Positions 35,226 through 45,851 of a stretch of DNA of 45,851 nt are shown in pieces. A model generated the notes under the pieces. The model was not told the DNA's origin. It worked only from the letters and a program-made list of their open reading frames with translations, and made no database searches. Numbering within the stretch: position 1 is the first letter of the stretch; every line of letters begins with the position of its first letter. The stretch spans positions 1 through 45,851 of the forward strand of contig JAUCYS010000019.1 of the NCBI GenBank assembly GCA_030373505.1, given 5' to 3'. This DNA is from Parasphingorhabdus sp. (GTDB lineage Bacteria > Pseudomonadota > Alphaproteobacteria > Sphingomonadales > Sphingomonadaceae). Position numbers and translations under genes: made by a program.

Positions 35226-35262
35226 AGGCGGGCCCCGTTTCGGGGTCCCGCCTGATTTTTTT
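35226..35262. terminator. Intrinsic terminator, probably bidirectional
   Basis: AGGCGGG (35226-35232) pairs with CCCGCCT (35247-35253), with a further CCCCG/CGGGG stem inside, followed by ATTTTTTT on the plus strand. A run of A before it gives a T run on the minus strand too. It ends the small gene and may back up the hupB terminator. Confidence 0.85.
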
Positions 35263-35274
35263 AGAACAAAGCGC

Positions 35275-35307
35275 GAAAATAAAATGGGGAGCGATACTCT
35301 GCTCCCC
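35275..35307 (-). terminator. Intrinsic terminator after hupB
   Basis: On the minus strand GGGGAGC (35307-35301) pairs with GCTCCCC (35292-35286) across eight bases and is followed by ATTTTATTTTC. It lies 11 bases after the hupB stop codon. Confidence 0.75.
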
Positions 35308-35317
35308 GGTTTGTTGT

Positions 35318-35590
35318 TTAGTTGACGGCGTCTTTCAAGCCCTTGCCGGCTTTGAATTTTGCTTGAGTCGATGCTGGAATCTGCATCGGCTCGCCGGTGC
35401 GCGGGTTGCGACCGGTAGAAGCTTTGCGCTTGGAAGTCGAAAATGTACCAAAGCCAACAAGACGGACTTCGCCGCCGCTGGACAGTGCACTGGTGATGGA
35501 ATCAAATACGGCATCGACCGCTTTGCCGGCGTCGCTTTTGCTGAGGCCGCTGTGATCTGCAACGTTACTGATAAGATCCTGTTTATTCAT
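35318..35590 (-). CDS. hupB: DNA-binding protein HU (HU-beta type)
   Basis: A 90-residue histone-like nucleoid protein. The dimer-forming N-terminal helices (MNKQDLISNVADHSGLSKSD) and the DNA-binding arm (VGFGTFSTSKRKASTGRNPR, GEPMQIPAS) are intact, as is FKAGKGLKDAVN at the end. It bends and compacts DNA. The start ATG 35590 has AGGGGGG upstream. It lies downstream of lon in the same direction, a common order in proteobacteria, but has its own likely promoter and terminator. Confidence 0.97.
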   Translation of the reverse strand: MNKQDLISNVADHSGLSKSDAGKAVDAVFDSITSALSSGGEVRLVGFGTFSTSKRKASTGRNPRTGEPMQIPASTQAKFKAGKGLKDAVN

Positions 35591-35650
35591 TGTGGGAATC
35601 CCCCCTTCTCTGATGGCAATTCATTTTGAATCGCGCCTTTGTCTTGCGGC

Positions 35651-35679
35651 AGTAATGCGAAATTATCGGGATGAGTCAA
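35651..35679 (-). promoter_or_regulatory. Candidate promoter of hupB
   Basis: On the minus strand TTGACT (35674-35679) is a good -35 and ATTACT (35651-35656), 17 bases on, is a weaker -10. The start would fall about 55 bases before the hupB ATG. Confidence 0.4.
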
Positions 35680-35830
35680 AGAAAAACCGCTGTTTTCTGC
35701 GCCAGACCCCCATTTTTTGTGGCAAATGAGACGAAATGAGACCAGCGGTCCGCGAGCCGCACAGGTTTCGATTATTTTACCTCCGCATTTCGCTCCTGTT
35801 TCAGAAGCGCGACTCGCTCATGAAAAGGAA

Positions 35831-38260
<2,430 letters not shown>

Positions 38261-38302
38261 TTTAACTCCAACATGTTGCACTGCAACAGCGCTTCTCCAC
38301 CC

Positions 38303-38331
38303 TATATGGTGGCTGCTTGAGACACTTCAAG
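38303..38331 (-). promoter_or_regulatory. Promoter of lon, heat-shock (sigma-32) like
   Basis: On the minus strand CTTGAA (38326-38331) is followed after 17 bases by CATATA (38303-38308), within CACCATATAGG. The CTTGAA half is the hallmark of RpoH promoters in alphaproteobacteria, and lon is a classical RpoH target. The -10 fits RpoH only in part and could also serve the housekeeping sigma factor. Confidence 0.55.
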
Positions 38332-38358
38332 CGTAATGCGTCCGATCAGCAGAAGCGC

Positions 38359-38694
38359 CTAAAATGGCAGCTTAAAACCTGGCGGCAACTGCATGCCACT
38401 GGTCATCTTGCCCATTTCCTCGCTGCTCACGGCGTCGGCACGGTTGCGGGCATCGTTGAACGCGGCTGCGACGAGATCTTCCAGCATCTGCTTCTCCTCC
38501 GCCTTCATCAGACTCTCGTCGATCGTCACGGCCAGCACCCGGCCTTTCGCCGTTGCCTTGACCTTGACCAGTCCGCCACCGGCCTGGCCTTCGACCTCAA
38601 GGCTATCGAGCTTTTTCTGGGCTTCCTCCATCTGGGTCTGGACCTGTTGCGCCGCATCCTGTGCGGCCTTCATCATTTCTTCCATCGATTTCAT
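38359..38694 (-). CDS. ybaB: Nucleoid-associated protein, YbaB/EbfC family
   Basis: A 111-residue small DNA-binding protein. The helical N-terminus is [20 protein letters not shown] and the conserved strand core is [20 protein letters not shown], followed by VTIDESLM and [14 protein letters not shown]. It lies two bases after the dnaX stop codon on the same strand; the dnaX-ybaB pairing is conserved over most bacteria, where the protein is proposed to affect DNA structure or recombination. Confidence 0.95.
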   Translation of the reverse strand: MKSMEEMMKAAQDAAQQVQTQMEEAQKKLDSLEVEGQAGGGLVKVKATAKGRVLAVTIDESLMKAEEKQMLEDLVAAAFNDARNRADAVSSEEMGKMTSGMQLPPGFKLPF

Positions 38695-38696
38695 CG

Positions 38697-40406
38697 CTAT
38701 GCACTCCTTGATTCTTGAGGCTGGGGATCATCATCCTCCAGCAATATGGCATCGGGAAAGGCTTCAAACGCCGCCTTCACCATCGGGGCGTCCAGAATTG
38801 CCTGCCGCTCCGCGTCCCGTGCCTGCTGCTCCTGTTCGACCAGACTCGGCTGCGCCTCGCCCTGCCCTTGGTTGATCGTCCATTCCTGACCGGTTTCCTG
38901 CTTCAGGGCATCGGCAATTTTGCGGATATCCGCATCTGCGATCGGCCGGACCGGCTGATAGACGATATGAGGTGGGTCAAAAGAGACCAGCCGCATATCG
39001 GCGATCATGATGCTTTCCAACACGGCGGAGACCTGCCCGACAGCCTTTACGGCATCGGCAAACTGATCCGGAAGGCCACGGGATGGCGCGGGAATTTTGG
39101 CAACGGGAGCCGCTTGCGCGACCGGATCGGCCACCGGCGGTGCGGCACTTTCCCGTTCGGCTGGCGGCGATGTCGCCGGGCCACGCGCTTCCAGCATTTT
39201 TGCCAGCTGTCCGGGATCGGGCATGTCCGCAGCACAGAGCACGCGCAACAATGCCATTTCGCACGCTTCGCGCGGCAGATGGGCCTGCTGGACCTCCTGA
39301 TAGCCCTTGAGCAGCAACTGCCACAGCCGGTGCAGCACCGGATAGGACAATTGCTCGGACCATTCGGCAAATTGCTGCCTGGCCTCGTCCGACAGGGTCG
39401 GGTCGCTGGCCTTGCCGACCTTGAACAAGGTCACCTGGTGCGAAAGCGACAGCAGCCCGTTCATCAGCGACAGCGGTTCGACGCCGATCTTATATTGTTC
39501 GGCGATCGCGTCGAGCAGCGCCGCGGAATCGCCTTCCAGCAATTTTGCGAACAGTCGCCGCACCGCACCGCGATCGGACAGGCCCAGCATGTCCCGGATT
39601 TGCGCCGCCTTCACCTCGCCATCGCCATCCATATCGGCATGCGCAATCGCCTGGTCGAGAATCGACAGGCCATCGCGCACCGATCCTTCCGCTGCCTGCG
39701 CGATCAGGTCGAGCGCTTCCTGCTCGGCGGTGACGCCTTCCTTGCCGACGATCATTGCAAAATGGTCGGACAGCTGGTCGGCACTGATCCGCTTCAGATC
39801 GAAGCGCTGGCAGCGTGACAGCACGGTGATCGGTACCTTGTGCACTTCGGTGGTCGCGAAAATGAATTTCACATGCGGTGGCGGCTCCTCGAGCGTCTTC
39901 AGCAAGGCGTTGAAAGCGTTTTTCGACAACATGTGAACTTCGTCGATAATATAGATCTTATAGCGCGCGGACACCGACGAATAGCGCACCGCCTCGATAA
40001 TCTCGCGAACATCATCGACTCCGGTATGGCTGGCGGCATCCATTTCGATGACATCGATAAAGCTGCCGGTCGCGATACTCCGGCACGGTTCGCACACGCC
40101 GCAAGGATCGATGGTCGGGCCGCCCTGCCCGTCTTCGCCAATGCAGTTGAGCGCCTTGGCAATCAGACGTGCGGTGGAGGTCTTGCCGACCCCGCGCACG
40201 CCGGTCATCAGAAAGGCGTGGGCCAGACGGTCACGCTTGATCGCATTGCCCAAAGTCTGGACCATCGCATCCTGTCCGATCAGTTCGGAGAATTTCGACG
40301 GCCGGTATTTGCGTGCCAGTACCCGATAGGGTTGGGCGGCACCGGGAGCGGGCTGCTCCGGAGCGTCGACACCGGTAGCGGCGAATATATCGTGTGAATC
40401 GGACAT
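38697..40406 (-). CDS. dnaX: DNA polymerase III subunits gamma and tau
   Basis: The clamp-loader ATPase that assembles sliding clamps and tethers the polymerase. It has 569 residues. The AAA+ part has Walker [21 protein letters not shown], a zinc module (PCGVCEPC with an upstream Cys), Walker [11 protein letters not shown] and the sensor [20 protein letters not shown]. The C-terminal tau-like part has an Ala/Pro/Glu-rich linker (about residues 405-440) and a polymerase-binding region ([15 protein letters not shown]). I see no A-rich frameshift site like that of E. coli, so a separate short gamma form is not evident. It is followed by ybaB and preceded by the SRP RNA gene. Confidence 0.97.
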   Translation of the reverse strand: MSDSHDIFAATGVDAPEQPAPGAAQPYRVLARKYRPSKFSELIGQDAMVQTLGNAIKRDRLAHAFLMTGVRGVGKTSTARLIAKALNCIGEDGQGGPTIDPCGVCEPCRSIATGSFIDVIEMDAASHTGVDDVREIIEAVRYSSVSARYKIYIIDEVHMLSKNAFNALLKTLEEPPPHVKFIFATTEVHKVPITVLSRCQRFDLKRISADQLSDHFAMIVGKEGVTAEQEALDLIAQAAEGSVRDGLSILDQAIAHADMDGDGEVKAAQIRDMLGLSDRGAVRRLFAKLLEGDSAALLDAIAEQYKIGVEPLSLMNGLLSLSHQVTLFKVGKASDPTLSDEARQQFAEWSEQLSYPVLHRLWQLLLKGYQEVQQAHLPREACEMALLRVLCAADMPDPGQLAKMLEARGPATSPPAERESAAPPVADPVAQAAPVAKIPAPSRGLPDQFADAVKAVGQVSAVLESIMIADMRLVSFDPPHIVYQPVRPIADADIRKIADALKQETGQEWTINQGQGEAQPSLVEQEQQARDAERQAILDAPMVKAAFEAFPDAILLEDDDPQPQESRSA

Positions 40407-40489
40407 GAAGATGGAGTTTAGGCGAGACGGGCGATCTTGTCGAAGCCTTATCAGCCTATTGCGACCAGAGACGCCAAATTTGCTGTGAG

Positions 40490-40580
40490 TAGGAGCCGGG
40501 CGACCCGCAGAAAAATCGTTGCGGCTGCTTCCTTCCGGACCTGACCGGGTTGGCGACGACTACGTCCACCCGACTCCCGC
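40490..40580 (-). ncRNA. ffs: Signal recognition particle RNA (4.5S type)
   Basis: On the minus strand the universal SRP domain is present, GGTCAGGTCCGGAAGGAAGC followed by AGCC, closing in a GGAA tetraloop that Ffh binds. The flanks GGGAGTCGGG and CCCGGCTCC pair to form the long terminal stem, giving a rod of about 90 bases. The ends are estimated from the pairing. It lies 84 bases upstream of dnaX, a common arrangement. Confidence 0.93.
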
Positions 40581-40638
40581 TGCGCATATGGTAGCAGTCC
40601 GGCGAAAATGCAAGCCGTTAGATGGATGCTCTCAGCCG

Positions 40639-40980
40639 CTAGAGATTCTGCATATTGTGGCTTTCGATCGGCATATGCACCGTCAGGCCGTCCAGATCGG
40701 CGGTCAGATCGATCTGGCAGGCCAGCCGGCTCGTCCTGCGCGCGCCCGCCGCCAGATCCAGCATATCCTCTTCCATTTCGGTCGCATCCGGCAGTTTGTC
40801 GAAATCGGCTGGGTCGACGATCACATGGCAGGTCGAGCAGGCCATCTGGCCCTCGCATGTGCCTTCGAGCGGCTGGTCATGCAGCTGAGCGATGGTCAGA
40901 AGATTGTCGCCTTCCGATGCCTCGGCGGTCACCGTTTTCTCGCCATCGGAGCTGACAAAATGGACCGTGATCTTGCTCAT
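40639..40980 (-). CDS. fdx: [2Fe-2S] ferredoxin, adrenodoxin/ISC type
   Basis: A 113-residue electron carrier with the cluster ligands in CEGQMACSTC and a later Cys in RLACQIDL (C-x5-C-x2-C-x(about 36)-C), and the typical ACQ-x-D end. This is the vertebrate-type ferredoxin group that supplies electrons for Fe-S cluster assembly or cytochrome P450s. Its ATG overlaps the stop of the upstream cysteine desulfurase by four bases (ATGA), so a role in Fe-S assembly is favoured. It ends the three-gene minus-strand operon. Confidence 0.93.
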   Translation of the reverse strand: MSKITVHFVSSDGEKTVTAEASEGDNLLTIAQLHDQPLEGTCEGQMACSTCHVIVDPADFDKLPDATEMEEDMLDLAAGARRTSRLACQIDLTADLDGLTVHMPIESHNMQNL

Positions 40981-42080
40981 GATAGCTGTGTCTCCGCTGC
41001 TTGATTGATCAGATGGGCTGCCTGCTCGACGTCTTCCAGGCTGTTATAGCGCCCGAATCCCAGACGGATCGATGATTTTATCTGCAAAGGCTCCAGTCCG
41101 AGGGCCGCCAGCACATGGCTTGGCCGCCCCGAGCCGCTGGCACAGGCCGAGCCTGCGGAAAAGGCGACACCGCGCACATCCGACATCAGCCGCGCGACAT
41201 CCAGCCCGTCGCGGCGGATATTCAGATTGCCGGCATAACGCTGCTCCAGCGATCCGTTCACGGTCCAGTCGCCGAACAGGCTCCGCGCTCTCTCCGCTAG
41301 CGCTTCGATATGCGTCATGTCCGCCTGCATGCGCTCTGCGCAGATTTTCGCGGCTCTGCCCAGTCCTGCGCAAAGTGCCGGTGACAATGTGCCCGACCGG
41401 ATACCCTGCTCCTGCCCGCCGCCATGGATCAGCGGCGGCAGTTCGATACCGTCGCGTACCCACAGCGCGCCGATACCCTTGGGGCCATAAATCTTGTGTC
41501 CGGACAACGCGATCAGGTCCGGCTGCGGCGGAATGGCGAGCCGGCCAAAACCCTGCACCGCATCACAGAGCATCAGCGCACCGGCCCGATGCGCCATCTC
41601 CGCGATCTGCTCGATCGGCTGGATCACACCAATCTCGTTATTGACCAGCATCGCGCCGACCAGCGCGGTCTTCTCGCTCAAACATGCTTCCAGTTCTTCC
41701 AGAAGGATCAGTCCGTCGGCATCGACAGGAAGCAATCTGGTCTCGAATCCCTGCGTCCGGTACCACAGCGCCGTGTCGCGCACCGCCGCATGTTCCGTAT
41801 CGATCACGGCGATCCGGTTGCGCGCTTGCCGGGTTCGGGCCGCACCCATGGCCAGATTGATCGCTTCGGTCGCGCTTCCGGTAAAAATCACCCGTCCGTT
41901 CTCTGGCAGCAACGCGGCAACCTGTTCCCGCGCCACTTCAACCGCAGCGGCGGCCTTGCGCCCCAGGACATGAGGGCTGTGCGGATTGCCGAAATTGTCC
42001 TTCAGCCAGGGCAGCATGGCATCGAACACTTCCGGCGCGAGCGGCGTGGTCGCCTGATTGTCGAGATAGACGGGAGTCAT
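40977..42080 (-). CDS. Cysteine desulfurase, NifS/IscS type (second of two)
   Basis: A PLP enzyme of 367 residues that removes sulfur from cysteine for Fe-S clusters or tRNA thiolation. It has the opening YLDNQATTPLAPEVFDAML, the His that stacks on PLP (DTEHAAVRDTA), the PLP Lys in LSGHKIYGPKGIGAL, and the mobile catalytic Cys loop GSACASGSGRPSHVLAALG, of the class I form. It starts at ATG 42080, nine bases after the other cysteine desulfurase gene, and overlaps fdx. Which of the two serves the general Fe-S pathway cannot be read from the sequence. Confidence 0.95.
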   Translation of the reverse strand: MTPVYLDNQATTPLAPEVFDAMLPWLKDNFGNPHSPHVLGRKAAAAVEVAREQVAALLPENGRVIFTGSATEAINLAMGAARTRQARNRIAVIDTEHAAVRDTALWYRTQGFETRLLPVDADGLILLEELEACLSEKTALVGAMLVNNEIGVIQPIEQIAEMAHRAGALMLCDAVQGFGRLAIPPQPDLIALSGHKIYGPKGIGALWVRDGIELPPLIHGGGQEQGIRSGTLSPALCAGLGRAAKICAERMQADMTHIEALAERARSLFGDWTVNGSLEQRYAGNLNIRRDGLDVARLMSDVRGVAFSAGSACASGSGRPSHVLAALGLEPLQIKSSIRLGFGRYNSLEDVEQAAHLINQAAETQLS

Positions 42081-42089
42081 CGACCGGCC

Positions 42090-43163
42090 TCAGGCACGCC
42101 GGGCGTCCGCAAAAATCGATTTCCACTTGTCGATAAAGGCATAAATATGCGCGCGCGTGGTATCGCGCCCGATACTGACCCGGATCACTTCGCGCGCGAC
42201 CTGCGGGTCGGTACCCATCGCTTCCAGCACATGGCTGGTCTTGAGCGTGCCCGAAGAACAGGCGCTGCCGGCGGAGACCGAGAATCCGGCCATGTCAAAC
42301 TTGATCAGCTGCGTATTGGCGGCGACACCGGGCATATGATAGCTGGCAATCGTGGCAATGCGCGGGGCCTTGTCCGCGATCACCGCGCCGCCTTCCTTGC
42401 GGATCGCATCATCAAGATGCTGGCGCAGTTCCGCCGCCCTTCCCGCCCAGTTGGCCGGTGCCTCCAGCGCTGCGGTCATGCCGAGAATATAGGGCAGATT
42501 CTGGGTGCCGGACCGGTAACCCTGTTCCTGGCCGCCATCGGCATGGAGCAGCCGGAGATCCCTGACCAGCAGGGCGCCGACCCCGGGCGGGCCACCGAAT
42601 TTGTGCCCGGCAACAATGATCAGGTCGGCGTCCGGCAAGGGCAGCTTGCCGACCGATTGCGAACAGTCGGCCAGCAGATGGCTGCCCCGGTCGCGAACGA
42701 CCTTCGCCAGCGCGTCCATATCCTGCATCACCCCGGTTTCGTTGTTGACCGACTGGATCGCCACCAGTGCCGGCCCCTCCACCCCCTTGAGCAGGTGATT
42801 GAGGTTCGCCGGGATGACCATACCATTGCCATCGACCGGGATCTGCCGGGCGCCCGGCGCAAATCTCAGCACCACATCATGCTCGACCGGCGACACCAGT
42901 TGCGTTTCGGGTTTCGACTTGGTCAGCGCGATCTGCACCGCCTCGCTGGCACCGCTGGTGAAAATCACATCGCCGTCCCAGTGCAGCGCCTCCCTGAACC
43001 GCCGCCGCGCATTCTCCAGCATCGCCTGTGCCGCGCGCCCGTCGCCATGCGGGGAAGAGGGGTTGGCCCATTGCTCAAACCCTTCCGTGCAGGCCTTTTT
43101 GGCAACATCCAGCATCGGTGCGGTCGCCGCATAGTCAAGGTAGATGCGTCTGGTGTCGGTCAC
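42090..43163 (-). CDS. Cysteine desulfurase, NifS/IscS type (first of two)
   Basis: A 357-residue paralogue of the next gene, with the same class I active site: YLDYAATAPMLDVAKKAC, PVEHDVVLRFAPG (His), VAGHKFGGPPGVGALL (PLP Lys) and GSACSSGTLKTSHVLEAMG (catalytic Cys). The two proteins differ widely outside these motifs, so this is not a recent tandem copy. The start is GTG 43163. It heads the operon with the other cysteine desulfurase and fdx and is divergent from the alpha/beta hydrolase gene. No IscU, IscA or Suf genes are seen in the window. Confidence 0.94.
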   Translation of the reverse strand: MTDTRRIYLDYAATAPMLDVAKKACTEGFEQWANPSSPHGDGRAAQAMLENARRRFREALHWDGDVIFTSGASEAVQIALTKSKPETQLVSPVEHDVVLRFAPGARQIPVDGNGMVIPANLNHLLKGVEGPALVAIQSVNNETGVMQDMDALAKVVRDRGSHLLADCSQSVGKLPLPDADLIIVAGHKFGGPPGVGALLVRDLRLLHADGGQEQGYRSGTQNLPYILGMTAALEAPANWAGRAAELRQHLDDAIRKEGGAVIADKAPRIATIASYHMPGVAANTQLIKFDMAGFSVSAGSACSSGTLKTSHVLEAMGTDPQVAREVIRVSIGRDTTRAHIYAFIDKWKSIFADARRA

Positions 43164-43199
43164 GATAGGGGCAAAATCTCTCTGGCTTGCTGGATTGAG

Positions 43200-43227
43200 T
43201 TGCGGATTTGGTCGCTCACCCTATATA
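43200..43227 (+). promoter_or_regulatory. Candidate promoter of the alpha/beta hydrolase gene
   Basis: TTGCGG (43200-43205) and TATATA (43222-43227) are 16 bases apart, about 80 bases before the ATG at 43307. The CCTATATAGG core is itself palindromic, so a minus-strand promoter for the cysteine desulfurase operon may overlap it; no good -35 is seen in that direction. Confidence 0.45.
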
Positions 43228-43306
43228 GGCCCTGCATCCAGCGCAAAAGCTATTCTATATCTTCATGCTCTGGACCATATTATTTTGATCGAAGAATTGA
43301 AAATCC

Positions 43307-43963
43307 ATGCCAGATGTAATTTTTACCGGACCCGAAGGCCGCCTCGAAGGCCGCTTCAGCCCAGGACCCCGTGACCGCGCCCCGGTTGCGATGATATTGC
43401 ACCCCCACCCGCAGGCGGGCGGTACGATGAACGACCGGATCACGCAGGCGATGTACAAGACCTTCGTGAAACGCGGCTTTGCCACCCTGCGGTTCAATTT
43501 TCGGGGGGTCGGCCGCTCGCAGGGCGTGTTCGACAATGGCATTGGTGAATTGTCCGACGCAGCGGCAGCGCTCGACTGGGTCCAGAGCTTCCATCCCGAG
43601 GCGCAGACCACCTGGATCGCGGGCTACAGCTTTGGTGCCTGGATCGGCATGCAGCTGCTGATGCGCCGTCCGGAAATCCGCGGTTTTATTTCCGTATCAC
43701 CTCCGGCCAATATGTATGACTTTAACTTCCTGGCGCCCTGCCCGTCCTCGGGCATCATTGTCCAGGGCGTCAACGATGAAGTCGTGACCCCCAGCGCGGT
43801 GCAGAAGCTGGTCGACAAGCTGCGCACCCAGAAGCATATCACCATCCATCATGACGAGATTCCTCGCGCCAACCATTTCTACGAAAACGAGATGGATTTG
43901 CTGATGGGTTCGATCGACAATTATCTCGACATGCGCCTCGCGCCGGATTCGCCGATCAAATAG
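43307..43963 (+). CDS. Alpha/beta hydrolase
   Basis: A 218-residue cytoplasmic hydrolase of the dienelactone hydrolase-like/DUF-type group often found in alphaproteobacteria. The nucleophile elbow is GYSFGAWIG (Ser near residue 106), the oxyanion region is ILHPHPQAGGTMNDRI, FNFRGVGRSQGVFDNGIGE follows, and the Asp and His are in VQGVNDEVVTP and PRANHFY. The substrate is unknown; the family name in databases is usually just hydrolase. It often lies next to cysteine desulfurase genes in sphingomonads, as it does here, in divergent orientation. Confidence 0.9.
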   Translation: MPDVIFTGPEGRLEGRFSPGPRDRAPVAMILHPHPQAGGTMNDRITQAMYKTFVKRGFATLRFNFRGVGRSQGVFDNGIGELSDAAAALDWVQSFHPEAQTTWIAGYSFGAWIGMQLLMRRPEIRGFISVSPPANMYDFNFLAPCPSSGIIVQGVNDEVVTPSAVQKLVDKLRTQKHITIHHDEIPRANHFYENEMDLLMGSIDNYLDMRLAPDSPIK

Positions 43964-43965
43964 CT

Positions 43966-44169
43966 TCAGTCGGCCGACTGTGGCGAAACCGGCTGATTGC
44001 TCTCTGGGGTAGGGATCGTCCAGATTCCGACATTGGCGAACATGACCGCGGCAGCGACGAGCATCAGCCAGCCCTGCTTTCTGTTGGTGCCCTTGCGCAA
44101 GATATAGACGCCGCCGGCGAACAGAGCCGCGCCTGCCAGCATCAACACAGATAAGATCAGGTTTGTCAT
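43966..44169 (-). CDS. Small two-helix membrane protein of unknown function
   Basis: A 67-residue protein from ATG 44169 (MTNLILSVLMLAGAALFAGG). It has two membrane segments, the first in the N-terminal 25 residues and the second in QGWLMLVAAAVMFANVGIWTI, joined by a basic loop (LRKGTNRK), then a short polar tail. No family is recognised beyond the general pattern of small inner-membrane proteins. A start further upstream at 44205 would add a charged stretch and is less likely. It converges with the hydrolase gene, two bases apart. Confidence 0.65.
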   Translation of the reverse strand: MTNLILSVLMLAGAALFAGGVYILRKGTNRKQGWLMLVAAAVMFANVGIWTIPTPESNQPVSPQSAD

Positions 44170-44345
44170 GCCATGACCGTTATCGGCACGGCGACGGGCT
44201 GACAATCAAATGTTGCGCCCATTTCCCGAACTGCTCCCGCATCCTGTCCCGGGCGGCACTGATCACCCTTGATTGCCAAGCTCTTGCCGCTTTGATAAAC
44301 CATGGGCTGACCTTGAACAGGACAGGCAGAAACGGAACCGGCCTC

Positions 44346-45107
44346 GTGCATCCCGAACCTCCTCTGCTGATCATCGCGCCGATCGCGAGCGAAATCGATC
44401 TGGCGCGGTTTCCGTGGTGCCCGGCGGCAAGGCATAAAGTCTGCGTCAACCGCGCCAAATTTCGAAATCTTGAAATGATGGAAGTCATTGTCGATGCAAT
44501 GCCCTTTCTGCTCACTCGGCTGACGGCCGCCGAAACAAGCGAGCGCCTGGCTGCCGGCACATGCGATCTGCTGTCCTGCGACCTGCCGGGCTCTAGCGAA
44601 GGTGCCATTGCCATCGCGCCCGGTGACATGCTCGCCAGCGACCGGCACGTGCCGGAAGTCCACCGCCGGCTGTTGATGCTGGGCCAATGGATCGGAGAAA
44701 GCCTGGACGCCACCACGGCGGCATGGATGCCCGCGCGAAAACTGACCCGATTCGCATGGTTTGACAATGTGGTGAGCCAATATCTCGCCGGACGCGGGTT
44801 TCCGTCCCTGTTTCACATCTCTTTTCTGGAAGGCCGCCCCGGCGAGATCGCAACCCGGGGGTTGCGCTATTTCACCGGGCAGGAAATCCATCTCACGCTC
44901 CCGCCGGATTATCGGCGGGCCGACGCCGATGAGCGCCTGGCGGACATCATCGCCGATATCATCGCCCATGGCAGGATAAACCAGCTGTCCCGGTCAAAGG
45001 ACGCCGTCCGGTCGGAGACGCTGACCTACACGCCCAGCGCCAATCTTGAGCAGGTCGAAATCCGCATCCGCCGCGATGCACAATCTCGCATCGCGGCAGA
45101 GCGATAA
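44346..45107 (+). CDS. Protein of unknown function
   Basis: About 253 residues if begun at GTG 44346 (VHPEPPLLIIAPIASEIDLA); the frame is open to 44163 with TTG 44313 as another choice, and no start has a good ribosome binding site. The sequence has EMMEVIVDAMPFLLTRLTAA, HRRLLMLGQWIGESLDATTA, AWMPARKLTRFAWFDNVVSQ and a later LPSLFH-like segment. It has no signal peptide or membrane segment and no motif I can name. Codon use resembles that of its neighbours, and the frame is a convincing coding frame for the C-terminal 200 residues. It converges with pckA, six bases away. Confidence 0.6.
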   Translation: MHPEPPLLIIAPIASEIDLARFPWCPAARHKVCVNRAKFRNLEMMEVIVDAMPFLLTRLTAAETSERLAAGTCDLLSCDLPGSSEGAIAIAPGDMLASDRHVPEVHRRLLMLGQWIGESLDATTAAWMPARKLTRFAWFDNVVSQYLAGRGFPSLFHISFLEGRPGEIATRGLRYFTGQEIHLTLPPDYRRADADERLADIIADIIAHGRINQLSRSKDAVRSETLTYTPSANLEQVEIRIRRDAQSRIAAER

Positions 45108-45113
45108 AATGGA

Positions 45114-45851
45114 CTAGGCGGCGCTTGGCGCTGCTTCCCGAACGTTCTGGTCGACATGTTCGGCAAACTGCTCGAAATTGTCGATGAACAATTTGACCAG
45201 CTTCTGCGCGGTTTCGTCATAAGCGCTAGGGTCCGACCAGGTCGAACGGGGATCAAGGATCGCGCTGTCGACGCCGGGCACCGATACCGGCACTTCAAAA
45301 CCGAAATTTTCGTCGATCCGGAACTCGCCGTCGTTGAGGCTGCCATCCAGTGCGGCATTGAGCAGGGCGCGAGTCGCCTTGATCGGCATCCGGCTGCCTT
45401 CGCCATATTTGCCGCCGGTCCAGCCCGTGTTGACCAGCCAGCAGCGCACGCCGCCCTTGGCGATCCGCTCTTTCAGCAGATTGCCGTAGACCGAAGGGTG
45501 ACGCGGCATGAACGGCGCACCAAAGCAGGTGGAGAAGGTCGCTTCAGGCTCGGTCACGCCGATTTCGGTGCCGGCAACTTTTGCGGTGTAGCCGGACAGG
45601 AAATGATACATGGCCTGCTCGGGTGTCAGCCGCGAGATCGGAGGCAATACGCCAAATGCATCGGCGGTCAGCATGATGATATTCTTGGGAACCGGCCCCA
45701 TATTATCTTCCGACGCATTCGGAATGAACTCGATCGGATAGGCGCCGCGGGTATTTTCCGCCTTGCTGTTGTCGTCGAGATCCAGTTCCCGGCTATGGGG
45801 ATCCATCACCACATTTTCCAGCACCGTGCCGAAGCGACGCGTGGTCGCATA
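45114..45851 (-). CDS. pckA: Phosphoenolpyruvate carboxykinase (ATP), C-terminal part
   Basis: This enzyme makes phosphoenolpyruvate and CO2 from oxaloacetate and ATP, the first dedicated step of gluconeogenesis. The C-terminal 245 residues are in the window; the gene continues past the right edge (the sequence enters with [20 protein letters not shown]). Diagnostic blocks are [49 protein letters not shown] and [20 protein letters not shown], which mark the ATP-using rather than the GTP-using type. The tail is intact (VREAAPSAA). The catalytic P-loop lies outside the window. Confidence 0.96.
   Translation of the reverse strand, partial: YATTRRFGTVLENVVMDPHSRELDLDDNSKAENTRGAYPIEFIPNASEDNMGPVPKNIIMLTADAFGVLPPISRLTPEQAMYHFLSGYTAKVAGTEIGVTEPEATFSTCFGAPFMPRHPSVYGNLLKERIAKGGVRCWLVNTGWTGGKYGEGSRMPIKATRALLNAALDGSLNDGEFRIDENFGFEVPVSVPGVDSAILDPRSTWSDPSAYDETAQKLVKLFIDNFEQFAEHVDQNVREAAPSAA

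Noticed and set aside
38697..40406. Programmed frameshift in dnaX
   Set aside because: No A-rich slippery heptamer with a following stem was seen at the expected place.
41424..43319. A 631-codon open frame antisense to the two cysteine desulfurases
   Set aside because: It is the shadow of intact PLP enzymes and has Arg/His-rich composition without motifs.

Overview
The window looks like a chromosomal segment of an alphaproteobacterium, most likely a member of the Sphingomonadales (Sphingopyxis/Sphingorhabdus/Parasphingorhabdus-like). The evidence is the moderately high GC, the dense housekeeping content, a separate alpha/beta glycyl-tRNA synthetase, the mreBCD-mrdA-rodA cluster, an endonuclease-type MutL, tandem IscS-like proteins next to a ferredoxin, and several dispersed palindromic repeats of the type common in that order (arms like CTGAGCTTGTCGAAG and CATGCTGAACTTGTTTCAG). 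The genus is inferred, not shown. I see no insertion sequence, prophage or CRISPR array.

Layout. 1-10.1 kb, mostly minus strand: the tail of an unidentified gene, folE, tRNA-Arg(ACG), a GNAT acetyltransferase, ppdK, glyS-glyQ, and a lone molybdopterin oxidoreductase. 10.2-16.9 kb, plus strand: two tandem TraB/GumN lipoproteins, a thioesterase, rplY (with a strong terminator), pth, ychF and a secreted ENPP-type phosphodiesterase. 17-25.2 kb: a small secreted protein and mutL (minus), then mreB-mreC-mreD-mrdA-rodA and tRNA-Lys(CTT) on the plus strand, which build and steer the cell-elongation machinery. 25.2-32.3 kb, minus strand: a tightly packed set reading from a Fur-box promoter: TonB siderophore receptor, PepSY membrane protein, a metallo-beta-lactamase-like protein, an aldehyde dehydrogenase and a class I flavoprotein disulfide reductase. 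32.4-35.3 kb: a small DksA/TraR zinc protein, a DUF983 protein plus MocR regulator operon, and a divergent 108-residue protein with a repeated TTGTATGG site between them. 35.3-40.6 kb, minus strand: hupB, lon (heat-shock-like promoter), ybaB, dnaX and the SRP RNA. 40.6-45.85 kb: 2Fe-2S ferredoxin, two cysteine desulfurases, an alpha/beta hydrolase, two small or unknown proteins and the C-terminal part of pckA, cut by the window edge.

Most striking points. (1) glyS carries three different dispersed palindromic repeat elements inside its reading frame, all with the frame kept; removing them brings the protein back to the usual family length. A second copy of one of them lies in the glyQ-glyS gap and ends in the Shine-Dalgarno sequence used by glyS. 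(2) The Fur-box set joins siderophore uptake genes to three intracellular oxidation/hydrolysis enzymes with no gap over 50 bases. (3) The MocR/DUF983/small-protein locus has an operator-like repeat in both divergent promoters and may be an uncharacterised regulatory unit.
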